The notes under the pieces are model-generated. The model did not search any database, was not told where the DNA came from, and saw only the letters and a program-made list of their open reading frames with translations. Shown in pieces: positions 9,953 through 19,577 of a stretch of 64,000 nt of DNA; within the stretch, counting starts at the first letter, position 1; each line of letters starts with the position of its first letter. Source of the DNA: JANELJ01 sp024511395 (GTDB lineage Bacteria > Pseudomonadota > Gammaproteobacteria > GRL18); assembly GCA_963681975.1 (NCBI GenBank), contig OY820613.1, positions 3,162,001 through 3,226,000 on the forward strand, given 5' to 3'. The position numbers and the translations under genes were made by a program.

Positions 9953-11450
9953 GTTCGACCTGAATAAATCATAGCACATTGATTTATAAGGAAATATTGC
10001 TTAATTGTGGGTGTTAAATTTGCAGGTTTTTGGTAAAATAAGCCTTATTACCTTGCAAATTTCCAGACCAGAATGAAGCCAAAGAAACAGCCAAAAATAC
10101 CTCAGGAAGACCTGTTCAGGATGCGCCTTGAAAACATGCTGGACATACACCATGAGTTGATTAAGTTATCAAAACACATAGATTGGGAAAGTCCTGATAA
10201 AGAATGGGGCGCTCTGTTTGTATCCACTAAAGGTGCTCCTGCCATACGCACTCGATTGATTGCAGGATTGCATTACCTGAAACACCTTCATGATTTATCG
10301 GATGAACAGGTAGTAAAAGGCTGGACAGAAAATCCGTACTGGCAGTATTTCTGTGGTGAAGAATACTTTCAGCATAAGATGCCCATACACCCTGTGACCA
10401 TGACCAAATGGCGTAACCGGCCGGGTAAATCAGGCAGTGAAAAATTACTGATTGAAACCATTAAAGCCGGACTAAAGAGTAAAACCATAAAGCCCGGCAG
10501 TTTAAAGAAAGTCACGGTAGATACTACCGTACAGGAAAAGAACATCGCTTTTCCAACCGATTCAAAGCTCCTGAACAAAGCCAGAGAAAACCTGGTTAAA
10601 CTGTCCAAAGAGCACGGTATTAAACTGCGCCAGAACTATAATCGGGTTGGGCCGCAATATGTACTAATGGCCAGTCGTTATGCTCATGCAAAACAGTTTA
10701 AACGCATGAAGAAAATGAACAATAAACTGAAATCCCGTTTAGGTCGTGTTAAACGGGATATTGAACGACAACTGCCCAACTATTCTGTTGATATTCAGTC
10801 TCTGTTTGAAGTAGCTCTAAAACAGGCTCAGAAACTGATTGAGCAGGAGCAGCACAGTAAGAACAAGCTTTACAGTTTACATGCACCGGAAGTCGAGTGT
10901 ATCAGTAAAGGCAAAGCTCATAAGCCTTATGAATTTGGAGTTAAAGCCAGTATCGCGGCAACCAATAAGGAAGGCTTTGTTATTGGTGCTCAAAGCTGTC
11001 CGGGCAATCCTTATGATGGACACACTCTACTGCCACAACTGGAACAGATAAAACAGTTTACAGCCGTACAACCGGAACAATGCTTTGTTGATCGGGGTTA
11101 TCGTGGACATGAGGTAAAAGATACGAAAGTTTTTATCTCAGGTCAGAAGCGAGGCGTTACCCGAAGTATTAAAAAGGCATTAAAACGACGCAGTGCGATT
11201 GAGCCTGAAATCGATCATATGAAAAACGATGGCCGTTTAGACCGCTGCTACCTCAAAGGCGCAGTCGGTGATGCCATTAATGTGGTTATGGTAGCCGCTG
11301 GTCATAACTTAAGAAAGATCCTCAATAAGCTCCGGCTTTTGTGGCTCAAAATTATTTCCGGTTTGATGGGGTCTTTTATCAAACCAGAACAATCAGCCGC
11401 TTTAAACCTGGCTTGATGTCAGACTTAAAACGGTATTATTCAGGTTGAAC
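9953..11450 (+). mobile_element. IS5-family element, copy 2 (1498 bp, complete)
   Basis: Same ends and length as copy 1. Flanks are TAAATA at 9947-9952 and TAAGTA at 11451-11456, a 6-bp duplication with one later change. Excising the element and one repeat restores the kinase PAS frame (KVLN then TTNTQPLEEQ). The transposase (10073-11416, 447 aa) is intact and differs from copy 1 at a few positions. Confidence 0.92.
10073..11416 (+). CDS. IS5-family transposase (copy 2), intact 447 aa
   Basis: Same domain order as the copy at 4376. All candidate catalytic positions are kept (VTVDTTVQ, VDRGYRGHE, AIEPEIDHMKND). Compared with copy 1 it has HHELIKLSKHIDWESPDKE near residue 27 and IDHM instead of IGHM near the catalytic Glu. 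Confidence 0.92.
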   Translation: MKPKKQPKIPQEDLFRMRLENMLDIHHELIKLSKHIDWESPDKEWGALFVSTKGAPAIRTRLIAGLHYLKHLHDLSDEQVVKGWTENPYWQYFCGEEYFQHKMPIHPVTMTKWRNRPGKSGSEKLLIETIKAGLKSKTIKPGSLKKVTVDTTVQEKNIAFPTDSKLLNKARENLVKLSKEHGIKLRQNYNRVGPQYVLMASRYAHAKQFKRMKKMNNKLKSRLGRVKRDIERQLPNYSVDIQSLFEVALKQAQKLIEQEQHSKNKLYSLHAPEVECISKGKAHKPYEFGVKASIAATNKEGFVIGAQSCPGNPYDGHTLLPQLEQIKQFTAVQPEQCFVDRGYRGHEVKDTKVFISGQKRGVTRSIKKALKRRSAIEPEIDHMKNDGRLDRCYLKGAVGDAINVVMVAAGHNLRKILNKLRLLWLKIISGLMGSFIKPEQSAALNLA

Positions 11451-12372
11451 TAAGTACCACAAACACTCAGCCCCTGGAAGAACAGGTACCGCAGGATGAC
11501 GGAATTCACACCTATTTTTCTGTCAAGTTTCCCCTTTACGATCACAATAACAATATATATGCACTCTGCGATGTTTCAACCGACATCACCGAACAGAAAA
11601 AAACCGAGGCCACCTTACGCCGTTCACAGAAAATGGAAGCCATTGGTCAGCTCTCCGGCGGCATTGCCCATGACTTTAATAATCAGCTGGGCGTTGTTAT
11701 CGGCTATCTTGATTTCCTGAAACAGTATACTGCCAATGAACCTAAAGCCCAGAAATGGCTAGATACTGCTACCAAGGCCACCCTGGAACACATTTTTGAG
11801 CCGTTTTTTACCACCAACCCCAAAGACAAGGGAACCGGCCTTGGTATGTCAATGGTGTACGGCTTTGTTAAACATTATAAGGGTTATATAAAAGTCTATT
11901 CTGAACCCGGCACAGGTAACACTATTCGTATGTATCTGCCGCGCAGCACCAGAGACCATGCAATACAACAGGACTCTAATCAAGGCGAATTACCACGGGG
12001 CAATGAAACCGTGCTGATTGTAGATGATGAACCGGAATTACTGCAGCTGGCCAGACATTATCTCGATGATCTGGGCTATAAAACGTATACAGCAGAAAAT
12101 GCCCGCCGGGCTTTAGAGCTTCTGGAACAGCATTCCATTGATATTATTTTCAGCGATGTCGTTATGCCCGGAGGTATGAATGGTTATGAACTGGCACAGT
12201 CTGCCGTAAAACAGAATCCAGAGCTGAAAATACTGCTGACCTCCGGTTTTACCTTCAAAACCATGGCACATAATGACCTGGCAAAATTTGCCGTCCACCT
12301 GCTCAGCAAACCCTATCTTAAAAGTGAACTGGCCCAGCACATTCGTCTGGTACTGGATGAAAAGAAGGCCTC

Positions 12373-12740
12373 ATGAATACCCCTCAACTGGTGGTTATTG
12401 ATGATGAAGCCGACCTGGGTTCCCTAGTCTGTGACGTGGCAGAACAAAGCGGCTTTGGGGTCAGCCAGTTCACCAGTTCCCGACAGTTTATGGAACAGTA
12501 TAATGGCTGTGTTGATGTCATTGTGCTGGATCTGATGATGCCTGATATTGACGGCATTGAAGTGATACGGTTTCTATCTCAAAAACAGTGCCCGGCACAG
12601 ATAATTTTAATGAGCGGCTTTGATTCCACGGTGCTGCTGAACTTAAACAGGCTCTTGAAAATAATGAGCTGCTGGTCTTTTTTCAGCCCAAGATCAGTCT
12701 TTCTCACTGACAGGCCTGGCCTGTGGGTATGTGGATAAGA
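12373..12740 (+). pseudogene. Response regulator-EAL protein remnant
   Basis: The receiver domain (VVIDDEADLGSLVCDVAEQ, phospho-Asp in VIVLDLMMPDIDG) is intact to MSGFDSTVLL. The next bases, read in another frame, encode AELKQALENNELLVFFQPKI, the start of an EAL phosphodiesterase domain. The end of the receiver, the linker and nearly all of the EAL domain are therefore gone. The intact protein would have degraded cyclic di-GMP under control of the upstream kinase; the start overlaps the kinase stop (ATGA). The IS3 element follows directly. Confidence 0.8.
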
Positions 12741-12756
12741 CGGTTTAAATTGTTTT

Positions 12757-13584
12757 CTAACAGGCTAAAACCAATTTTTGCCTGGGTAGTACTCCACCGA
12801 TAGCCGTATGGGGTCGTTCATTATTATAACTCCATTTCCAGCATGTTGCTGTTTCCTGTACATGCTCTATAGAATTAAATAAAAACTGATTTAACCATTC
12901 ATGGCGTACCGTTCGATTAAACCGCTCTACATAAGCATTTTGTTGTGGATTACCCGGCTGGATATATTGTCGTTTTATATCCTGTGCCTTTGCCCGGTCA
13001 ACCACTTTCTGGCTTATGTACTCAGGCCCGTTATCGCATCGAATGGTTTTGGACTTGCCTCGCCATTCAATAATGCGTTCCAGTGTCCGTATCACTCTTA
13101 ATGCCGGTAATGATAAAACCACCTCAATCCCAAGGCATTCTCGATTCTAATCATCAATTACATTAAAGGTACGAAAGCTACGTCCGTCTTTTAACTGGTC
13201 ATGCATAAAATCCATCGACCAGGTATCATTGATTTGCTCTGGAACCGCCAGGGCATCTGGTTTTTTACGTTTTAATCGTTTTTTAGGCTTTATCCTTAAG
13301 TTTAATTCCAGCTCCCGATAAATACGGTATACTCGTTTATGGTTCCAGGGAAAGCCTTTAACATTACGCAAATACAGGAAGCATAATCCAAAGCCCCGGC
13401 TTTTATAAGCCTGCGTCAAACGCAGCAGCCAGTCAGCAATTTTGTCATTTTCCTGTGAATTTTTTGCCTGATAACGATAACAGGTTTCACTAATATCAAA
13501 GATACGACAGGCCAGCCTGATGGATATTTCTCTGTCCCTGACTACTTGTTTAGCCATCTCCCTGCGATGGGATGGCTTTACCAC
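12757..13584 (-). pseudogene. IS3-family transposase orfB with an in-frame TAG
   Basis: One frame of 276 codons reads through TAG at 13144-13146. The DDE residues are visible: TWSMDFMHDQL, TIRCDNGPEYIS and AYVERFNRTVRHEW. The TAG falls in NVIDD*NRE, where the family has an aromatic residue, so this is not a glutamine site. Together with orfA it forms an IS407-like IS3 element of about 1.1 kb. I could not fix its exact ends: no clean terminal repeats or target duplication stand out at 12740 or 13850. Confidence 0.85.
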
Positions 13585-13844
13585 TTTTTTGCTATGGCCT
13601 CCTGAATAATCTCTGCCTTTAAGCGCTCTTCTGCATACATCTTCTTCAAGCGGCGGTTTTCTTCTTCCAGCTCTTTCATGCGTTTCATCATGGAAACATC
13701 CATGCCACCGTATTTGGCCTGCCAGTTATAGAAGGTAGCATCGCTCATGCCATGAGTGCGACATAATTCAGTGACCGGCACGCCGGATTCAGCTTCTTTC
13801 AGAATGCCGATGTTCTGGGATTCTGTAAATCTGGATTTCTTCAT
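13578..13844 (-). CDS. IS3-family transposase orfA (helix-turn-helix, coiled coil)
   Basis: 88 aa. The N-terminal helix-turn-helix (FTESQNIGILKEAESGVPV) is followed by a leucine-zipper-like coil (MKRMKELEEENRRLKKMY). It overlaps orfB by 7 bp, the usual arrangement for programmed -1 frameshifting in this family. The frame is intact, but orfB carries a stop, so the element is probably immobile. Confidence 0.88.
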   Translation of the reverse strand: MKKSRFTESQNIGILKEAESGVPVTELCRTHGMSDATFYNWQAKYGGMDVSMMKRMKELEEENRRLKKMYAEERLKAEIIQEAIAKKW

Positions 13845-13870
13845 TGTAGGTTCTCCTCATTAATAATTTA

Positions 13871-14650
13871 ATGGAAAATTCTACTTATGAAAAGAATTAT
13901 TTTTCGAGGGGATTACCTTATAAATGGCTTGAAACCGGTCAGAGGTCTTATCTGCATGGTAATAAAACCAATCTGTCCCGGTATGTCAGAGGGCAATGCC
14001 GGGTAGCACTGGCTGCGATTGTTAAGCGTTCTGGCTGTAATACACCTCTGCCATTGTTATTACGTTTAACACCATATACAAAAGAAGAAATTAAACGGCT
14101 GCCTTTAAATAAGGAAACCGTACACCTGTATGGACGTGAACAGCAGGTTAATTACCGAACAGCGGTGGCTAAAGCCCGCTTTCTGAATGGCCAGTCGGTA
14201 TGCTTTGTCTGGTGTGAGTTTGAGGACTCTAAAGGGAAAAAAAGACCACGTCTATTACTGTCAACAGATATGCAGTTAAGTGGTCTGGATATTATTGTCG
14301 CTTATGAAAAGCGCTGGTCGATTGAGCCCTTGTTCAATCAGTTAAAAAATGACTGGGGCATGAAACAGACATGGCAGAAAACCCGGAAGGTGTTACATCG
14401 ATGGGTACACATTATTGCTCTGGGGTATATTATACCTCAATTGCGGGCTATTAAATGTCCGAACCTGGTATTGCGCTTAATTGATAATACGCCCTGGCGA
14501 AAGAATACACCCATTACTGCCGGAAGAATACGAATGGGATTGATAAGGTATTTTTCGCAGGTTAGGGTCAGGGACTGGTGGGATGGTAAGTCCCAAAAAT
14601 TCCACCCGCCGGATATGGATATTTTAAGGCGATTTGAAGATTTGTTATAA
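13871..14650 (+). pseudogene. IS4-family transposase remnant, N-terminus lost and internally deleted
   Basis: 259 codons remain. The C-terminal part is typical (YEKRWSIEPLFNQLKNDWGM holds the catalytic Glu region YxxRWxIE). Comparison with the related fragment at 43909-44814 shows a missing block: here KWLETGQRSYL joins HGNKTNLSRY directly, whereas the other fragment has about 42 residues between them, including the catalytic IDDS. The first 14 codons come from unrelated sequence. This is a dead element. Confidence 0.82.
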
Positions 14651-14874
14651 AAACAATTTCAAAACAGCTGGTTATAAACAAATTGTTAAAGAACGTATGA
14701 GCGAAACAGGACTCTCAAGGGTGAGCTGTCGCTCTAAACTTTAGTTACTTTAGCTTTGCAATTAAATAATATTTTGGTCTGCAGAAGCTAAATAAACCTG
14801 TTATAAACAAGTTGATAAAATACCTTATTAACCCCACAATAATACTATTGTTTCAACTGATTCAGGTATTCGCT
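14651..14874. other. Intergenic, end of IS4 remnant to gor
   Basis: 224 bp, AT-rich. It presumably contains the right end of the IS4 remnant and the gor promoter. No clear hairpin, terminal repeat or RNA gene is seen. Confidence 0.4.
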
Positions 14875-16227
14875 ATGTCACAACATTATGATTTAATTTC
14901 CATCGGCGCCGGCAGCGGCGGTCTTTCAGCAGCAGAACGGGCAGCACAATACGGGAAAAAATGTGCCGTCATTGAAAGTAATGAAGTAGGCGGTACCTGT
15001 GTCAATATCGGCTGCGTACCTAAAAAAGTCATGTGGAATGCAGCAAATATTGCCCATGCCATACAGAATGCACCTGACTACGGTTTTGATGCCCATAGTA
15101 ATGGTCTGAACTGGGACAAACTGGTCATGCAGCGGGAAAATTATATTGGCGGTATTATTGACTGGTATGGCAACTACCTGGCCGATTCCAATATTGACTA
15201 TATTGAAGGCCAAGCCCGCTTTGTGGATGCTCATACTCTGGAAGTGGATGGTGAACATTATACAGCGGATCACATTGTGGTGGCACCCGGCGGCTATCCT
15301 GTTGTCCCCGATATTCCCGGTGCGGAACTGGGCATAACTTCCAATGTTTTTTTTGAACTGGACGAACAGCCAGAACATATTGCTATTGTCGGTTCCGGCT
15401 ATATTGCCGTAGAACTGGCCGGCCTGATGAGTGCTCTGGGTAGCCAGGTCACCCTGCTGATCCGTGGCGGTCATGTACTGGGTAACTTTGATGATATGCT
15501 GCAGGGAGCACTGGCCAAGGTACTACAGGACGATCCTAACCTAGTATTTCTTACTACCACCGAAGTTGAAAACGTGGTTGAAAATGAGGACGGTAAACTA
15601 ACCCTGCAGTGTACCAATAACCAGCAGGTTAATAATGTAGAGGCCTTGGTCTGGGCCATTGGCCGTGCCCCTAATACCGCCGATTTAAATCTTGAAGCAG
15701 CAGGTGTACATACTGATAAGCACGGTTTTATCCCCAGTAATGAATTTGAAGAAACCAATATTAAGGGCATTTATGCTCTGGGTGATGTTAACGGTAAAGC
15801 GGCGCTGACTCCAGTAGCAATTGCCGCCGCCCGACGTTTATCAGACCGGTTGTTTAATAATATGCCCGATCGTAAACTGGATTACTCCAATATTGCTTCC
15901 GTAGTCTTCAGCCATCCACCTATTGCCACTATAGGCCTGAGTGAGAGTCAGGCCAAGGAATCTCATGGTGATTCCGTTAAAGTGTACAGCACCAGCTTTA
16001 CCTCCATGTCCCATGCATTTACCAAACATAAAGTACCTACCGCCATGAAACTGGTTTGCGTGGGCGCAAAACAAAAAATTGTCGGCATTCATGTGATAGG
16101 TCCCGGTGCCGATGAAATGATGCAGGGCTTTGCTGTGGCAGTTAAGATGGGAGCCACCAAGGAAGATTTTGATAATACTGTAGCGATACATCCCTGCAGT
16201 GCTGAAGAACTGGTCACGATGCGCTAG
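14875..16227 (+). CDS. gor: Glutathione reductase
   Basis: FAD-dependent cytosolic enzyme that reduces glutathione disulfide with NADPH. FAD motif GAGSGG at residues 11-16, redox-active cysteines C42 and C47 in GGTCVNIGCVPKK, NAD(P)H motif VGSGYIAVELAG near 175, and the C-terminal HPCSAEELVTMR with the active-site His. ATG at 14875 was chosen because the protein then starts MSQHYDLISIGAGSGG as usual for the family; the upstream part of the frame is not homologous. Length 450 aa. It ends in TAG right after the conserved ELVTMR, proof that TAG is a genuine stop here. Confidence 0.95.
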   Translation: MSQHYDLISIGAGSGGLSAAERAAQYGKKCAVIESNEVGGTCVNIGCVPKKVMWNAANIAHAIQNAPDYGFDAHSNGLNWDKLVMQRENYIGGIIDWYGNYLADSNIDYIEGQARFVDAHTLEVDGEHYTADHIVVAPGGYPVVPDIPGAELGITSNVFFELDEQPEHIAIVGSGYIAVELAGLMSALGSQVTLLIRGGHVLGNFDDMLQGALAKVLQDDPNLVFLTTTEVENVVENEDGKLTLQCTNNQQVNNVEALVWAIGRAPNTADLNLEAAGVHTDKHGFIPSNEFEETNIKGIYALGDVNGKAALTPVAIAAARRLSDRLFNNMPDRKLDYSNIASVVFSHPPIATIGLSESQAKESHGDSVKVYSTSFTSMSHAFTKHKVPTAMKLVCVGAKQKIVGIHVIGPGADEMMQGFAVAVKMGATKEDFDNTVAIHPCSAEELVTMR

Positions 16228-16279
16228 ACTTTAAGTACTTTTGCGCAGGCAGGATGCCCACGCTCCTAGGGGAAATAGT

Positions 16280-16807
16280 ATGAATATCAGACCTTTTAAC
16301 CAGCATCAGCCTGAAATTGATGCTTCAGCCTATATTGATGAATCTGCGGTAGTTATCGGCCAGGTCAGTATTGGTGCAGACAGTTCAGTCTGGCCTAATA
16401 CCACTATTCGTGGTGATGTTAACTGGATTAAAATTGGCAATAATACCAGTATCCAGGACGGCAGTGTGCTGCATGTGACCCATGAAAACCCGGCTCAGCC
16501 GGGCAGCGGCTTTCCTTTAACGGTCGGCAGCCAGGTAACGGTGGGGCATAATGTGGTACTGCACGGCTGTACCATTGAAGACAATTGTCTGATTGGCATG
16601 GGCGCTATTATCCTTGATGGTGCAGTGATTGAAAAAAATGTCTTTATTGCTGCCGGTGCCCTGGTAGCGCCGGGCAAGCGCCTGCAAAGCGGTTACCTGT
16701 ATGTGGGTTCACCGGCAAAACAATTGAGAGAGCTGACGGAAAAAGAAATTGAAGGTTTGCAGTATTCGGCGGATCATTATGTTCACCTGAAAAACAACTA
16801 TATTTAG
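16280..16807 (+). CDS. Gamma-carbonic anhydrase-like (YrdA-type) hexapeptide protein
   Basis: 175 aa left-handed beta-helix with hexapeptide repeats from residue about 15 to 150. Metal-ligand histidines are visible: LHVTHE (65/68), VGHNVVLHGC (90 and 95). ATG at 16280 follows AGGGGAAATA at a good distance. Family members bind zinc or iron; carbonic anhydrase activity is not proven for many. It lies 52 bp after gor on the same strand. Its TAG (16805-16807) overlaps the convergent stop of the receiver remnant. Confidence 0.88.
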   Translation: MNIRPFNQHQPEIDASAYIDESAVVIGQVSIGADSSVWPNTTIRGDVNWIKIGNNTSIQDGSVLHVTHENPAQPGSGFPLTVGSQVTVGHNVVLHGCTIEDNCLIGMGAIILDGAVIEKNVFIAAGALVAPGKRLQSGYLYVGSPAKQLRELTEKEIEGLQYSADHYVHLKNNYI

Positions 16808-17383
16808 ATTTTATGCTCTGCAATTTCTTCCAGTATTTCTTTTAAATGGGCAATATTAATAGGCTTAACCAGAAAACGATCCATTCCTGCATTAAAACAG
16901 ATCTCTGCTTCACCATCCATTGTATTGGCCGTTAAGGCCACAATGGGAATATGATTTTGTTCCTGCTCAAACTCACGTATGGTTTCAGTGGCCTCATAAC
17001 CATCCATTACCGGCATCTGGCAGTCCATAAAGATTGCATCATAGGTATTTTCCTACCAGGCCTGTACAGCCTGTTGGCCGTTCTCTGCTATATCCACTTC
17101 ACAGCCTGCTTTTTGCAATAAGGTTCTGGCCACCATCTGGTTAACTTTGTTGTCTTCAGCCATTAATACTTTTAATTTTATCCTGCTCTGCTGCAGTTTA
17201 TTTTCTTCCTGTAAGACCGCACCACCTTCAACAAAGCGATTGCCGCTTAATACTTGAGTAATAAAAGCTTTAAATCCAACCGGGGTAAATGGTTTTTTGA
17301 TAAAGCCATTTAAACCCAGTTTCTTATATCGATCTGCAAGTCCTGTCTCTGCATTATTATTAATAACCACACTTTTAATACTG
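16804..17383 (-). pseudogene. C-terminal double-receiver remnant of a hybrid sensor kinase
   Basis: The reading frame enters from the IS4 side (17383) with the end of one receiver (LGLNGFIKKPFTPVGFKAFI), then a second receiver (KVLMAEDNKVNQMVARTLLQ ... FMDCQMPVMDGYEA ... DRFLVKPINIAHLKEIL). TAG at 17053-17055 interrupts QAVQAW*ENTYDAIF; CAG would restore a natural sequence. The kinase core and everything upstream are absent, replaced by IS4-type sequence. The stop overlaps that of the gamma-CA gene. Confidence 0.82.
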
Positions 17384-17437
17384 ATGTATCCCCACGAATT
17401 TATTAGAAAATTCGAGGTTTAAATAAGATCGACTTTC

Positions 17438-18515
17438 ATGGTGAAATATGAACAAATTTGTTTCGACCAAAAAATAAATCAAAAGAACCCCATGAAAGCC
17501 GCTAAATTATTACATAAAATGTTAGAAAGAACCTGCCCTGATATCCATAAAACCCGTTTAAATGCCTTAATGGCTGGAGTATTATCAGGTATAAACCACC
17601 ACCAAATTAGTGTAACCAGTTTGGTGAGGAATTTAAGAGAAAATTCTGTCACCAGCACCAAACATGATATAAAGCGCATGGATAGATTGATAGGTAATAA
17701 TAAACTTCATCAAGAGCGCTCTTTAATTTATAAAATGATGACAGACTACTTAATTGGCAAAGAGCCCCATCCACTACTGATTGTTGATTGGCCTCCAATA
17801 CAGTGGCAAAGTCTCTTTCAACTATTACGGGTGTCTATTCCGATGGGCGGTAGAGCTTTAACCATTTATGAAAAATGCTATCAGGAATCAGAGCTTAATA
17901 GTAATGTGGCCCATGATGCTCTGCTTGATGAACTCGAAAGACTGCTGCCCGATGGAAGCAAGCCTATCTTAATCAGTGATGCGATTTATCGCATTACCTG
18001 GTTTAAATCCGTTGAATCCAGGGGGTGGTATTGGCTTGGAAGAGTCAGGGGGGATGTTCATTTGTCACTGGATGGCGAGCATTGGAATAGTTGCCGTCAT
18101 TATATGCAAGATGGCTCAGCAAAAGCAAAACGGCTGGGTAATCTTTATTACAGTAAAGTCTCCCGTTTTTGCTGTAATGGGTATGTATAAAAAGAAAAGT
18201 AAGAAACGACAGAAACAGAAAAAACGAGGTGGCAAGTCTCATTGCACAACTTCCTTATATCAAGAAAAGAAGGCTAATGAAGCCTGGTTGTTAGTGAGTA
18301 ATTTACCGACCAGTAAAGCAATGCCCAAACAAATTGTAAAAACATACTCAACTCGAATGCAAATAGAAGAAAACTTTCGAGATAGTAAGAATAGCTATTA
18401 TGGACTGGGCTTGTCACAAGCTAAATCAAGGTCTGAAGCACGATATGACAATCTGTTATTGATTGCGGCCTTAGTTCAATTTTTATTATGGTGTATTCAT
18501 AGGTATGATCTTTAG
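17438..18515 (+). pseudogene. IS4-family (IS10-like) transposase, frameshifted
   Basis: The first frame (17438-18190, 250 codons) has the catalytic region LLIVDWPPI and PILISDAIYR; the second frame (to 18515) continues with WLLVSNLPTSK and the Glu motif YSTRMQIEENFRDSKN. The shift lies near 18160-18180. A terminal sequence starting about 17384 (ATGTATCCCCACGAATT) probably marks the left end; no matching right end is seen before the next fragment. It truncates the receiver remnant on its left. Confidence 0.82.
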
Positions 18516-18589
18516 GAATTGAAATGAAGCCAATTTGATGATCAAATAGTTGTTATTCAGGCAATTATTCATCAACAAAAAGGCTTCAA

Positions 18590-18703
18590 ATGAAAAGTAG
18601 CACATTATCAAAAAAACTAAAAGTCGTATTGAGTGAAAAGAAACTTAATAAACCGGGCAAAAACATTGGCTTTTCCCAACGATTAAGACAGATAACCCCT
18701 TTT
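18590..18703 (+). pseudogene. N-terminal fragment of a second IS4-type transposase
   Basis: ATG at 18590 opens MKSSTLSKKLKVVLSEKKLN ... GFSQRLRQITPF, which resembles the beginning of IS4-family transposases. It is cut after about 38 codons by the left end of IS21. No other part of it was found in the window. The family call rests on a short stretch. Confidence 0.5.
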
Positions 18704-18806
18704 GCGTATTCTGCTGATGGTGAACACCAATTCTGATCCATCATGAACACCCATTCTGTTCTATCGTGAACACCCAACCCTGCCCACACATTGGCGTACA
18801 GTCTTT

Positions 18807-19562
18807 TTACCCTAAGTGTTCACCATCCGTCAATGATGAGCGTGTTTTTCGCATCGATTCACCTTTTAATTTAAGTCGGTGGGCATTGTGCATAAGCCGA
18901 TCTAAAATGGCATCGGCAATCGTATTGTCACCGATAGACTGATGCCACTGATCAGTGGGTAACTGACTGAGCATAATGGTTGATGCATGTCCATGGCGAT
19001 CATCCATCAATTCCATTAAGTCATTGCGCTGTACCGCTTTTAACAGTTCCAGTCCCCAGTCATCAATGATCAGCAGCTCTGTTTTGGCCAGAGACTGAAG
19101 TGTTTTGAGGTAAGTACCGTCTGCTTTGCTCCGGGTAAGCATCATTAATAACCGGGACAACCGGTAATATTTAACACTATGACCTTTCATACACGCCGTA
19201 TGCCCCGGTGCACAGGCAATAAAGGTTTTACCACTGCTACAGGGGCCAGTGATCAGAATGTTCTGAGCTTTGTTTAACCAGTCACATTGCAGAAGTGAAG
19301 CCATGACAGATTGCTGTAAACCTCCGGGATGCAGATAATCAATATCCTGGGCATGTGCAGCCAGTTTAAAGCGGGCGGCTTTAATCAGCCGCTTTTGCTT
19401 TCTCTGCTCTCTTTCCCGGGCTTCGCTGTCGGCCAGTAATTGTATTCGCTGCTCAAAGGACAGGCCTTCATAGGTGCCCGGCTGCTCAATCTGGCTAAGC
19501 AGGGCATCGGCCATGCCGGTGAGTTTTAATTGTCGAAGTTGGGTAATGGTTTGTTCTAACAT
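18807..19562 (-). CDS. istB: IS21-family helper ATPase IstB
   Basis: 251 aa DnaC-like AAA+ ATPase that helps IstA choose targets. Walker A-like ITGPCSSGKTFIACA near residue 105-119 (the usual GxxGxGK reads GPCSSGK, so the middle glycine is a serine), Walker B LLIIDDWGLE near 165, and YYRLSRLLMML between them. It lies 15 bp downstream of istA on the same strand. The frame is intact. Confidence 0.92.
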   Translation of the reverse strand: MLEQTITQLRQLKLTGMADALLSQIEQPGTYEGLSFEQRIQLLADSEAREREQRKQKRLIKAARFKLAAHAQDIDYLHPGGLQQSVMASLLQCDWLNKAQNILITGPCSSGKTFIACAPGHTACMKGHSVKYYRLSRLLMMLTRSKADGTYLKTLQSLAKTELLIIDDWGLELLKAVQRNDLMELMDDRHGHASTIMLSQLPTDQWHQSIGDNTIADAILDRLMHNAHRLKLKGESMRKTRSSLTDGEHLG

Positions 19563-19577
19563 GCTGATACTCCCTGG

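Larger units (their letters stand above)
8968..12376 (+). pseudogene. Hybrid PAS sensor histidine kinase, interrupted by IS5 and internally deleted
   Basis: The gene starts with GTG at 8968. It has an N-terminal membrane segment (SLLIFIIIIFSTAANFF), a PAS domain (about 9360-9720) and a second PAS (about 9760-9950). IS5 enters at 9953; the frame resumes at 11457 with the rest of that PAS. The HisKA box GQLSGGIAHDFNNQ is present, but after DTATKATL the sequence jumps to EHIFEPFFTT, so about 110 residues holding the N box of the ATPase domain are missing. A receiver domain (VLIVDDEPELL, FSDVVMPGGMNG) closes the protein. The next gene overlaps it in ATGA. Confidence 0.88.

Noticed and set aside
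12740..12757. Terminal repeats for the IS3 element at 12757-13844
   Set aside because: TTTAAATTGTTTT on the left and ATTAAATTATTAA on the right (reverse complement) are only AT-rich similarity; not enough to set the ends.
14875..16227. General reassignment of TAG to glutamine
   Set aside because: gor ends in TAG right after its conserved C-terminus ELVTMR, the gamma-CA gene, mlaC and cyaY also end in TAG at their normal lengths. A global reassignment would extend these proteins. Only partial suppression remains possible.
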